Positions 1 to 5,912 are shown, counted from the first letter of the stretch. The stretch is DNA of 7,318 nucleotides from Sporomusaceae bacterium (GCA_022839045.1 JALHDI010000128.1:1-7318), one strand, 5' to 3'. Numbers and translations are program-made. The notes: generated from the sequence alone by a model not told the origin.

Positions 1-420
1 GGTGTCGCGGTTTTTGACGTGGGCGAGTTCGTGGGCGACGACGCCTTCGAGTTCTTCGTAGTTAAGGGCCCGCATGATGCCGGTGGTCACGGCGACGGCG
101 GCATGTTCGGGGTCGCGGCCGGTGGCGAAGGCGTTGGGGACGTCGGTGTCGATGATGTAGACTTTGGGCATGGGCAGCTTGGCTTTCTGAGCCAGGCCGG
201 AGACCATGCGGATGAGGTCGGGGGCCTGCTGAGGGGTCACTTCCTTGGCGCCGTACATGTTGAGGACGATTTTGTCGCTGTACCAGAAGCTGACGAAGTT
301 CATGAGGATGGAGACGACGAACATGAAGGTCATGCCCCTGGTGCCTCCAAAGGAATACCCAATGGCCAGCAGCAAGCCGGTCAGGGTCGCAAGCAGCAAG
401 GTTGTTTTTAGCGAATTCAT
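1..420 (-). CDS. htpX: HtpX, membrane-bound M48 zinc metalloprotease (N-terminal half, cut by window edge)
   Basis: HtpX degrades damaged or misassembled membrane proteins from the cytoplasmic membrane. The frame is open from the ATG at 418-420 to the left edge, giving 140 residues of a family usually about 280-300 long, so the C-terminal half lies outside. Two hydrophobic segments are visible at about residues 6-24 and 29-47, followed by the typical [19 protein letters not shown] stretch and the zinc motif HELAH at residues 130-134 (His130, Glu131 and His134 as two ligands and the catalytic base). The third zinc ligand, a downstream Glu, is not in view. The start is fixed by GGAGGTGG at 427-434, six bases upstream. 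It follows the START-domain gene but has its own promoter, overlapped by a large inverted repeat. In Bacillus subtilis htpX is known to be under negative control, so an operator would fit. The identity is secure; whether the gene is intact cannot be seen. Confidence 0.96.
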   Translation of the reverse strand, partial: MNSLKTTLLLATLTGLLLAIGYSFGGTRGMTFMFVVSILMNFVSFWYSDKIVLNMYGAKEVTPQQAPDLIRMVSGLAQKAKLPMPKVYIIDTDVPNAFATGRDPEHAAVAVTTGIMRALNYEELEGVVAHELAHVKNRDT

Positions 421-487
421 AAGAATCCACCTCCGTTTACTTTGGGCGTTATGTCAGTAGTATTATATAACCTGGCGTCGAACGTTT

Positions 488-504
488 ATTCCACCCGCGG
501 GAAT
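488..504 (-). other. Small hairpin in the htpX leader
   Basis: Within the roughly 100-base untranslated leader expected from the promoter at 531-559, a 5-bp stem (ATTCC/GGAAT) encloses the GC-rich loop CGCGGGT. The self-complementary CCCGCGGG overlaps it. The rest of the leader shows nothing else I can name, apart from an AGGAGG-like sequence near 505-511 with no usable reading frame after it. The hairpin is weak and may be incidental. Confidence 0.25.
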
Positions 505-527
505 CCCTCCTATGTTATTTGCTAATA

Positions 528-556
528 TTAATTATAAGTAAATTACTTATAATTAA
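528..556. repeat. Perfect 29-bp inverted repeat (14+1+14) over the htpX promoter, probable operator
   Basis: The arm ttaattataagtaa (528-541), one central base (542) and the exact reverse complement ttacttataattaa (543-556) form a perfect palindrome. It covers the -10 box, the whole spacer and half of the -35 box of the htpX promoter, the place where a dimeric repressor would block RNA polymerase. It is very AT-rich and has no U-tract after it, so a terminator is unlikely. I could not match it to a known box: it is not CIRCE, and it is longer than and different from the PerR and Fur consensus boxes. The repressor is therefore unknown. Confidence 0.7.
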
Positions 557-559
557 CAA
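531..559 (-). promoter_or_regulatory. Sigma-A-type promoter of htpX
   Basis: Read on the minus strand, TTGTTA (559-554) is separated by 17 bases from a perfect TATAAT (536-531). This predicts a start near 524 and a leader of about 100 bases before the htpX ATG. The spacing and -10 match are good; the -35 matches consensus at four of six positions. The promoter lies just after the stop of the upstream START-domain gene (567-569). Confidence 0.7.
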
Positions 560-566
560 TAGTCAA

Positions 567-1004
567 TTAAGGCCTTTCCAAACGGTCTTTAATCGCTTTG
601 AGCATATTTTCGCTGTTGGCCTTCACTTTCTTCTTCAGGATGGGGTTTAGCAGGCCCGCAATCATCGGGATGCCAAATTCGAAGTCGACGGTGAGCTTTA
701 TTTCGGTGGCGCCGTCAAGCGGGGTGAGGATCCATTCGCCTTCGAACTTTTTGAGGTCGCCTTCGATCTGCTTGTAGGCGATGTGGAAGTTGGCGTCGTC
801 GAAGACGTCGCGCTCGGTCCACTTGATGATGCGGCCGTCGACGTTGGAGACCCACTTGGTGACGGTGGTGTTGACGGCACGTTCGACGACTTCGACGCTG
901 ACGAGGTCGGCCATGAAGTCGGGGTATTTTTCCATTTCCTTGAGGATGGGGTAGATGGACTCGCGGCTGGCGTTTACGGGCAGCGAGACTTCGACGTACG
1001 GCAT
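567..1004 (-). CDS. SRPBCC/START-domain protein, COQ10/RatA-like (polyketide cyclase superfamily)
   Basis: The 145-residue protein is one complete START-like (helix-grip) fold with no extra domains. The N-terminal strand PYVEVSLPVNAS leads into the helix SIYPILKEMEKYPDFM (about residues 16-31). That YPDFM is the usual signature of the COQ10/RatA branch. Strands follow, including KWTERDVFDD (61-70) and TEIKLTVDFEFGIP (100-113), and then the long C-terminal amphipathic helix (about 114-143) that closes the pocket. Such proteins bind a hydrophobic ligand; COQ10 binds quinone. The ligand and role here cannot be read from sequence, and a RatA toxin function is not supported by any partner gene. 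There is no signal peptide, so it is probably cytoplasmic. AAGGAGG at 1012-1018 lies seven bases before the ATG. That site is part of an inverted repeat that may mask it. Confidence 0.88.
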   Translation of the reverse strand: MPYVEVSLPVNASRESIYPILKEMEKYPDFMADLVSVEVVERAVNTTVTKWVSNVDGRIIKWTERDVFDDANFHIAYKQIEGDLKKFEGEWILTPLDGATEIKLTVDFEFGIPMIAGLLNPILKKKVKANSENMLKAIKDRLERP

Positions 1005-1005
1005 G

Positions 1006-1073
1006 GGTGCGCCTCCTTATTGAAATTAGAAAGCCCAAGGCCGTTCAGAAGGTCCCAGTCTGCAAGGCGCACC
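1006..1073 (-). promoter_or_regulatory. Possible RBS-sequestering helix in the leader of the START-domain gene
   Basis: On the minus strand GGTGCGCCT (1073-1065) is perfectly complementary over 9 bp to AGGCGCACC (1014-1006). The latter overlaps the last bases of the Shine-Dalgarno AAGGAGG (1018-1012) and runs to two bases from the start codon. Pairing across the loop of about 50 bases would occlude ribosome entry. The upstream arm can alternatively pair over 7 bp with GGCGCAC at 1194-1188 inside the preceding hairpin-rich element, which would free the RBS. The complementarity is direct observation; that it regulates translation is inference. No clear promoter was found between 1005 and 1273. 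Confidence 0.4.
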
Positions 1074-1075
1074 GG

Positions 1076-1118
1076 ATAAGCAGACACACAACGCTTTAGC
1101 GTTGATGTGTCTGCTTAT
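1076..1118. repeat. Long hairpin, about 20 bp stem with one bulge
   Basis: The left arm ataagcagacaca-caacgct (1076-1095) and right arm 1098-1118 pair over nearly their full length with a single unpaired T in the right arm and a 2-4 base loop. It is the strongest stem in the intergenic element. No run of T follows on either strand, which argues against an intrinsic terminator. It is typical in size for an extragenic palindromic unit or a transcript-stabilising stem. Confidence 0.75.
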
Positions 1119-1190
1119 ACCCGAAAGGGTGCGAGCGCGCCGCGACGCGTACTTTGGGCGTACGCTAGCAAGCGCTCTGAGGAGCAAGTG

Positions 1191-1225
1191 CGCCGTTCTT
1201 GGTGCTTCAGCACCCTAGAACGGCG
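1191..1225. repeat. Two-part hairpin, 9 bp plus 5 bp with a tetraloop
   Basis: The outer arms cgccgttct (1191-1199) and agaacggcg (1217-1225) are exact complements. After an asymmetric internal loop, ggtgc (1201-1205) pairs with gcacc (1210-1214) around a four-base loop. It sits in the middle of the hairpin-rich element, and its outer right arm overlaps the enclosing 1274-1268/1228-1222 helix. The two folds compete at 1222-1225. Confidence 0.7.
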
Positions 1226-1273
1226 GCCTGCCCCTTGCGGGTACGCCGCAGATGGGGCCTTATCAACGGCCGC

Positions 1274-2527
1274 CTATAGGTCTTCGATCATGTCCTGGGC
1301 GACGCCTATACCTTGCTTGAACGCGTCCAGGACGTAATCGACGTGTTCGCGGCTGATGGCGAGCGGCGGCTCGATGCGGATGACCTTGGGATTGTTGAGG
1401 GTGTAGGCGACGAGGACGCCGCGGCCTATCAGCTCGGACATGAGCAGGCCACCGACGCCTTCTTTGGTGAGTTCGAGGCCGATCATGAGGCCGCGGCCGC
1501 GGACTTCGCGGATCACTTCGGGGAAGGCGGCGGCCAGCCGGCGGAGGGCGTCGATGAAGTAGCCGCCGGTGGCGGCGGCGCGCGCCGGAAGGTCTTCTTC
1601 CCTGGTGACGGCGATGGCCGCGAGAGCGGCGGCGCAGGCCAGGGGGTTGCCGCCGAAGGTGGTAGTGTGGAGGAAGGGGGCGGTGATGTATTTGTCCCAC
1701 AGGTGCGGACGGGCGGTGAAGGCGCCGATGGGCATGACGCCGCCGCCGAGGGCTTTGGCGGTGGTGATGACGTCGGGCACGACGCCGTGGTGGTCGACGG
1801 CAAACATGGCGCCGGTGCGGCCGAGGCCGGTCTGGACTTCGTCGCAGATGAGGAGGGCGCCGTGGCGGTCGCATAGCCGCCTGGCGGCGGGCAGGTAGTC
1901 GTCGGGGGGGACGATGATGCCGCCCTCGCCCTGGACGGGTTCGAGGATTACGGCGGCGGTCTCGTCGTCGACGGCCGCTTCAAGGGCGGCGGCGTCGCCG
2001 AAGGGAACGTGGCCGAAGCCGCTCAGCAGGGGTTGGAACGGCGAGCGGAAGAGGTCGCGGCCAGTGGCGGTGAGGGCGCCGAGCGTTTTGCCGTGGAAGG
2101 CGCCGGCGGTGGCGACGAATTTGGGCCGGCCGGTATGGATGCGGGCCAGCTTGAGGGCGCCTTCGACGGCTTCGGTGCCGCTGTTGACGACGAAGCTGTA
2201 GCAGAGGTCGCCGGGGGTTATGTCCGCAAGGGCGGCGCTAAGATCGGCAAGGGGCTTGTCGAACAGCACCTTGCTGGAGAGGGGCATCATGTCGAGCTGC
2301 TCTTTGACGGCGGCCACGACCCTGGGGTGGCGGTGGCCGAGGCTGAACACGCCGTAGCCGCCCAGGCAGTCGATGTATTCTTTGCCGTCGATGTCGCGGA
2401 TGATGTCGCCCTCGGCCTGCCACTCGACGGTGGCCAGACCCATGAAGCGGAACAGCCGTGCGACTGCCGGGTTGATGAATTGTTCGTATTTCGCGATGGT
2501 TTCGGCGATTACTTTTTCCTTATCCAC
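1274..2527 (-). CDS. Class III PLP-dependent aminotransferase, putrescine aminotransferase (PatA)-like
   Basis: The 417-residue protein is a full-length class III (ornithine/acetylornithine type) aminotransferase, which moves an omega-amino group to 2-oxoglutarate using PLP. Visible landmarks are CLGGYGVFSLGHRHP (54-68), the phosphate-binding NSGTEA (115-120), AFHGKTLGALTAT (143-155), the PLP ring-binding Asp in ICDEVQTGLGRTG (Asp229), the Schiff-base Lys258 in TTAKALGGGVMPIGA, then a HTTTFGGNPLACAAALA block. These blocks, together with VEWQAEG near residue 34, resemble E. coli putrescine aminotransferase more than ArgD or GabT. Substrate remains inferred, and no polyamine gene lies beside it. 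The start is GTG at 2525-2527, chosen because AGGAGGTG (2535-2542) lies seven bases upstream and the frame opens with a plausible N-terminal helix. It follows a small membrane protein gene by 92 bases. I saw no convincing promoter in between, so cotranscription is possible. Confidence 0.93.
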   Translation of the reverse strand: MDKEKVIAETIAKYEQFINPAVARLFRFMGLATVEWQAEGDIIRDIDGKEYIDCLGGYGVFSLGHRHPRVVAAVKEQLDMMPLSSKVLFDKPLADLSAALADITPGDLCYSFVVNSGTEAVEGALKLARIHTGRPKFVATAGAFHGKTLGALTATGRDLFRSPFQPLLSGFGHVPFGDAAALEAAVDDETAAVILEPVQGEGGIIVPPDDYLPAARRLCDRHGALLICDEVQTGLGRTGAMFAVDHHGVVPDVITTAKALGGGVMPIGAFTARPHLWDKYITAPFLHTTTFGGNPLACAAALAAIAVTREEDLPARAAATGGYFIDALRRLAAAFPEVIREVRGRGLMIGLELTKEGVGGLLMSELIGRGVLVAYTLNNPKVIRIEPPLAISREHVDYVLDAFKQGIGVAQDMIEDL

Positions 2528-2569
2528 CGTTAAACACCTCCTGGTTTTTACTGGTATTATTTTCTATCA

Positions 2570-2597
2570 GCCGGCGGGCAAACCCTTCTTGGCCGGC
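2570..2597. other. Weak GC-rich hairpin between the small membrane gene and the aminotransferase gene
   Basis: gccggc (2570-2575) and gccggc (2592-2597) can pair over 6 bp, with an inner ggg/ccc (2576-2578 with 2583-2585). On the minus strand only TGATAGAAAA follows, not a T-run. If it acts at all, it would attenuate or process the transcript rather than terminate it cleanly. Confidence 0.25.
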
Positions 2598-2619
2598 GGC
2601 GGAGCAAAGAAAAAATGGG

Positions 2620-2784
2620 TTATTGGGAAAATAACCGGTAGGCCGGCAGGGCGAGCGAAATGAGAATGATTACGAGGACGCCGTAGGCGCCGGCTTTGTT
2701 GCCGTTGAGCCGCAGCCACCGGGCGTAGGTGAGGGCGTGGAAACCGGCGAGTAAGGCGGCGATGATGTAGATGTAATCGCTCAT
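2620..2784 (-). CDS. Small two-helix membrane protein of unknown function (54 aa)
   Basis: I do not recognise this protein. It is predicted as two hydrophobic segments, about residues 4-21 (YIYIIAALLAGFHALTYA) and 34-52 (YGVLVIILISLALPAYRLF). A short polar hairpin carries Arg22, Arg25 and Lys30 between them. By the positive-inside rule that loop faces the cytoplasm and both ends face outside. A longer reading from 2868 exists, but the ATG at 2782-2784 is preferred because AAAGAGG (2791-2797) sits six bases before it, the upstream residues look non-coding, and MSDYIY begins the first helix. It lies between a tRNA terminator and the aminotransferase gene. Size and shape would also fit a type I toxin or a small regulator of a membrane complex, but nothing in the sequence favours either. 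No terminator or antisense RNA signal was seen beside it. Confidence 0.7.
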   Translation of the reverse strand: MSDYIYIIAALLAGFHALTYARWLRLNGNKAGAYGVLVIILISLALPAYRLFSQ

Positions 2785-2995
2785 GGCAAACCTCTTTTTG
2801 GTAGATCTTTGATTGCATGGATAGTATTGACACCCAATTGGTTGCTTAGTCATTGCGTTTGCCTGCACGGGCCTTGTCCGCCTGCTTCGGGTTCGGCTGG
2901 TCGACCGGAACCGGCATTGTCGGAGTTCTGTCGCCGGCGGGTACTTTTTTTTGCTAGTCGTAAAATTCGGGTAATTGTTTTATTTTCGCGGCATA

Positions 2996-3024
2996 GCAAA
3001 AGCCTCGCCGCTAAGGCGAGGCTT
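2996..3024 (-). terminator. Intrinsic terminator downstream of tRNA-Pro
   Basis: On the minus strand AAGCCTCGCC (3024-3015), loop TTAGC and GGCGAGGCTT (3009-3000) form a perfect 10-bp stem. It ends in TTTT before GC. It begins 17 bases after the tRNA CCA end. The T-tract is short, but the stem is strong and correctly placed. The 215 bases beyond it (2785-2999) hold no feature I can support. Confidence 0.8.
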
Positions 3025-3041
3025 GTTAATCTTGATATAAA

Positions 3042-3118
<77 letters not shown>

Positions 3119-3133
3119 ACACTGACAAAACCT

Positions 3134-3162
3134 ATTGTACCTTTTTTTCGGGGCGCTGTCAA
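3134..3162 (-). promoter_or_regulatory. Consensus promoter of tRNA-Pro, overlapping the thrB stop codon
   Basis: On the minus strand a perfect TTGACA (3162-3157) is followed by 17 bases and TACAAT (3139-3134). This predicts a start about eight bases before the tRNA 5' end. The TGA stop of thrB (3161-3159) lies inside the -35 box, so the last thrB codons and the promoter share sequence. No terminator is visible between thrB and the tRNA, so operon transcripts may also read into it. Confidence 0.85.
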
Positions 3163-4073
3163 GGCTGTATTATCTTTGCGCCGGCGTCGTCGATATCGAG
3201 GTCGCGATAGGCTGATTTTACGCCGTGGCGGGCGAAAGCCGCAACCATGGCGGCGCCGATGTCGCCGGGGGTTTCCCGCCTGGCGAAGGCGATGAGGCAG
3301 GGGCCGGCGCCGCTGAGGGCCGCGCCGAGGGCGCCATTTTCTACGGCGGCGGCAAGGACGTCGTCCATGCCGGGGATGAGCTTGGCGCGGTAGGGCTGGT
3401 GCAGCCGGTCTTCGAGGGCGACCCGCAGGTGATCGAGTTTGCCTTGGCAGAGGGCGCCGACGAGCAGAGCGGCGCGGCTGACGTTGAAGACGGCGTCGGC
3501 GTAGGGGACGGTTTTCGGCAGGACCTGGCGGGCCGCTTTGGTGGAGAGGCCGAAATCGGGTACGGCGACGATGAGCCTGAGCGGTTCGGGCGGGGTGAAA
3601 CGCAGGGTTTGCGGGACGCCGCCGGCGGTGAAGCTGACTGTGATGCCGCCGAAGATGGCCGGGGCGACGTTGTCGGGGTGGCCTTCGAGGACGGTGGCCA
3701 TGGCGAGCAGTTCGTCGTTGTCGAGCTTGCCGCCGGTGGCGGCGTTGGCGGCGACGAGGCCGCCGACGATGGCGGCGGCGCTCGAGCCGAGGCCGCGGGC
3801 CAGCGGAATGTTGTTGTGCATGGCGATGCTTATCCCTGGGCTGTCGACGCCTACTTTCTTCAGCACGGCGCCGACGGCCTGGTAGGCGATGTTGCGTTCG
3901 TTGGCGGGGATGCTGCCGGCGCCTTCGCCGGTGACGGCGAGGGTGAAGCCCGGCCGGTCGCCGAGGGTGAGGGTCAGGTCGTTGTAGATGGTGCAGGCAA
4001 TGCCTACAGTATCAAAGCCGGGACCGCAGTTGGCTGTCGTTCCCGGCACGCGGACTGTGACTGTCGCTTCCAT
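3159..4073 (-). CDS. thrB: Homoserine kinase
   Basis: ThrB phosphorylates homoserine with ATP to O-phosphohomoserine, the substrate of threonine synthase. The 304-residue length is normal for the family. All three GHMP-kinase motifs are present: the N-terminal VPGTTANCGPGFDTVGIA (9-26), the ATP-binding PLARGLGSSAAAIVGG (90-105), with EGHPDNVAPAIFGG (130-143) after it, and the C-terminal ALSGAGPCLIAF (252-263). It is a soluble cytoplasmic enzyme. The ATG at 4071-4073 follows AGGGAGGA (4077-4084) closely and lies 24 bases after the hom stop, so it is translated from the hom transcript. Threonine synthase (thrC) is not adjacent within this window. The stop codon is shared with the tRNA-Pro -35 box. 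I saw no anomaly in the protein. Confidence 0.97.
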   Translation of the reverse strand: MEATVTVRVPGTTANCGPGFDTVGIACTIYNDLTLTLGDRPGFTLAVTGEGAGSIPANERNIAYQAVGAVLKKVGVDSPGISIAMHNNIPLARGLGSSAAAIVGGLVAANAATGGKLDNDELLAMATVLEGHPDNVAPAIFGGITVSFTAGGVPQTLRFTPPEPLRLIVAVPDFGLSTKAARQVLPKTVPYADAVFNVSRAALLVGALCQGKLDHLRVALEDRLHQPYRAKLIPGMDDVLAAAVENGALGAALSGAGPCLIAFARRETPGDIGAAMVAAFARHGVKSAYRDLDIDDAGAKIIQP

Positions 4074-4097
4074 ATGTCCTCCCTGGGGGGTGGCCGA

Positions 4098-5393
4098 TTA
4101 TTCCTCGACCACTCTGATGACGCTGCTTATTTTGTTGACGACCGGCATGCCGCCCAGGGCGCTGAGGGCGAGACGCATGTTGGCGTCGGATACGCGGTAG
4201 GTGATGAGGACGATTTCCGCCCAGTTCCCTACCTTGCGTTTCTGGACGACGGAGTTAAGGCTGACCTGCTGGCAGCCGAAGGCGCCGGCGATGGCGGCCA
4301 GCACGCCGGGCTTATCTTCGACGAGCAGGCGGATATAATAGGGTGCCTCGGTTTGGTCGACGGGACAAATGGGCTTATTGTCGAAGCAGGTGCAGAGGAC
4401 GCGGCTGGCGACGCCGTGCTGGATGTCGCGGGCGACGTCGATGATGTCGGCGACAACAGCGCTGGCGGTGGGCATCTCCCCCGCTCCCCGGCCGTAGAAC
4501 ATGGTTTCGCCGACGGCGTCGCCTTTGACGAAGATGGCGTTGAAGACGTCGTTGACGGAGGCCAGCGGGTGGGTTTTGGCGATGAAGGCGGGGTGGACGC
4601 GGACGTCGACGCCTTTATCAGTTTCGCCGGCGATGGCCAGCAGTTTGATGACGTAGCCGAATTCGCCTGCGTATTCGATGTCTTGGGGAGTGATGCCGGT
4701 GATGCCTTCTACGTAGACGTCGCCCAAGGTGACGCGGGTGCTGAAGGCGATAGAGGCGAGGATGGCGATCTTGCGGGCGGCGTCCCAGCCTCCGACATCG
4801 GCGGTGGGATCGGCCTCGACGTAGCCTTTTTGTTGGGCTTCGGCGAGGACGGCGGCGTAGTCGCTCTTGTCGACGGTCATTTTGGTGAGCATGTAGTTGG
4901 TGGTGCCGTTGACGATGCCCATGACCTGTTTGATGCGGTTGCCGGCCAGACACTGCTTGAGCGGCCGGATGATGGGAATGCCGCCGCCGACGCTGGCTTC
5001 GAAGAGCAGGTCGACGTTGTTTTCCTCGGCTGCGGCGAAAAGGTCGCGGCCGTATTTGGCGACGACGTCTTTGTTGGCGGTGACGACGTGTTTGCCGGCC
5101 CGGAGGGCGCGGATGACGTAGTCCTTGGACGGGTCTTCGCCGCCCATGACTTCGACGACGATGTCGATATCCGGGTCGCCGATGACGGCCGCGGGGTCGG
5201 TGGTGATAAGGCCGTCGAGGTTGATCCGCCGGGGTTTGGCGGCGTCGCGGACGAGGACTTTTTTGAGGACTACGGGCGAACCTACCTTCTGGGCGATGTT
5301 GTGGGCGTTGGCGTCGAGGATCTTGGCGACGCCGGTGCCGACGGTGCCGAGACCGAGCATACCGACATTGATCGTTTCCTTGTGCGAATTCAT
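4098..5393 (-). CDS. hom: Homoserine dehydrogenase with C-terminal ACT domain
   Basis: Hom reduces aspartate 4-semialdehyde to homoserine with NAD(P)H, the branch point to threonine and methionine. The 431 residues show the Rossmann motif GLGTVG (14-19), the TANKDVVA stretch (105-112), EASVGGGIPIIRPL (132-145) and the catalytic region YVEADPTADVGGWDAARK. By homology Glu193, Asp204 and Lys208 are the substrate-binding and catalytic residues. GETMFYGRGAGEMPTASAV (295-313) follows. From about residue 352 a single ACT domain (YYIRLLVEDKPGVLAAIAGAF) suggests feedback control by threonine, as in other Gram-positive monofunctional Hom enzymes. No aspartate kinase domain is fused. The ATG at 5391-5393 has AGGAGAT at 5401-5407 before it. 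The hom start is 18 bases after the pheB-like stop, so the two are cotranscribed. Confidence 0.97.
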   Translation of the reverse strand: MNSHKETINVGMLGLGTVGTGVAKILDANAHNIAQKVGSPVVLKKVLVRDAAKPRRINLDGLITTDPAAVIGDPDIDIVVEVMGGEDPSKDYVIRALRAGKHVVTANKDVVAKYGRDLFAAAEENNVDLLFEASVGGGIPIIRPLKQCLAGNRIKQVMGIVNGTTNYMLTKMTVDKSDYAAVLAEAQQKGYVEADPTADVGGWDAARKIAILASIAFSTRVTLGDVYVEGITGITPQDIEYAGEFGYVIKLLAIAGETDKGVDVRVHPAFIAKTHPLASVNDVFNAIFVKGDAVGETMFYGRGAGEMPTASAVVADIIDVARDIQHGVASRVLCTCFDNKPICPVDQTEAPYYIRLLVEDKPGVLAAIAGAFGCQQVSLNSVVQKRKVGNWAEIVLITYRVSDANMRLALSALGGMPVVNKISSVIRVVEE

Positions 5394-5411
5394 CTAGGTC
5401 ATCTCCTGTTG

Positions 5412-5858
5412 TTAAGCTTGTCCCAGCACTTCGAGGCGCTTGACGCCGTCCACCATTCTGAGCTTGTCGAGCAGGGCTTCGAGGTCGATGGCCAGTTCGA
5501 CGGTTTCGATGGAGATGGTGGCGTTGGCGACGCCCTGGAGAGGGATACCCTGGTTGATGGTGAGGACGCTGCCCCGCTCGTTGGCGATGGTGTTGAGGAC
5601 GCGGGACAATACGCCGGGTTTGTGTTCGAGAAGGAGGGCGAGGGTGACGATTTTTTCCTTGCTCGCTTCGTAAAAGGGGAAGACGTAGTCTTTGTACTTA
5701 TAATAAGCGCTGCGGCTGAGCTCCATCTTTTCCACCGCTTCGTTGATGGTCCGAGCGTCGCCGCGCTTCAAGAGTTCTTTGACTTTGATGGTTTTCTTGA
5801 TCGCTTCCGGCAGGATTTCTTCCCGCACCAGATAAAATGTCGACTTGAGGCCGGACAT
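5412..5858 (-). CDS. PheB-like ACT-domain protein (UPF0735 family)
   Basis: The 148-residue protein has two parts. The N-terminal part starts with SGLKSTFYLVREEILPEAI and continues with a helix-turn-helix-like segment INEAVEKMELSRSAYYKYKD (38-57). A C-terminal ACT domain spans about 71-145 and includes LLLEHKPGVLSRVLNTIA (75-92). This arrangement and length match the Bacillus PheB/UPF0735 family, whose biochemical role is not settled; an amino-acid-sensing or regulatory role is usually assumed. The ATG at 5856-5858 is preferred over the upstream TTG (5883-5885) because AAGGAGGG (5865-5872) lies six bases before it and inside the longer reading. It is the first gene of the operon with hom and thrB. 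That placement suggests it senses or modulates aspartate-family amino acid supply, which is inference. DNA binding is possible but unproven. Confidence 0.92.
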   Translation of the reverse strand: MSGLKSTFYLVREEILPEAIKKTIKVKELLKRGDARTINEAVEKMELSRSAYYKYKDYVFPFYEASKEKIVTLALLLEHKPGVLSRVLNTIANERGSVLTINQGIPLQGVANATISIETVELAIDLEALLDKLRMVDGVKRLEVLGQA

Positions 5859-5912
5859 TTTTTTCCCTCCTTCAGTATTGCACAAAAGGATAATTATCTC
5901 CGTATCGTAGAC

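Larger units (their letters stand above)
1066..1274. repeat. Hairpin-rich intergenic element (candidate palindromic repeat or structured RNA)
   Basis: About 200 bases between the aminotransferase stop and the START-domain leader consist almost entirely of inverted repeats. Besides the two large stems listed separately, minus-strand stems include GCGTAC/GTACGC around a 7-base loop (1147-1165), ACCC/GGGT around TTTC (1130-1119), CCC-GCAA-GGG with a GNRA-type loop (about 1241-1232), GCCCC/GGGGC (1258-1254 with 1234-1230) and an enclosing GGCGGCC/GGCCGCC (1274-1268 with 1228-1222). The last includes the G of the aminotransferase stop codon. There is no T-tract, so this is not a plain terminator. 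No RBS or coding pattern supports the short plus-strand frame inside it. It could be a dispersed extragenic palindromic repeat or a leader RNA. I do not recognise the family. Confidence 0.55.

Noticed and set aside
1025..1053. Promoter for the START-domain gene using TCTAAT as -10
   Set aside because: The matching -35 (ACCTTC) is poor and the start would fall on the ribosome binding site.
1107..1337. 76-codon plus-strand frame through the hairpin-rich element
   Set aside because: It has no RBS, runs through multiple inverted repeats and into the antisense of the aminotransferase end. The open frame is better explained by the element itself.
1313..2533. Several plus-strand frames opposite the aminotransferase gene
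   Set aside because: They are antisense shadows of a clear enzyme gene, with biased composition and no ribosome binding sites.
5859..5912. T-box, leader peptide or riboswitch before the pheB-like/hom/thrB operon
   Set aside because: The predicted leader is only about 48 bases, with no T-box motif, terminator or Thr/Ile-rich leader frame.
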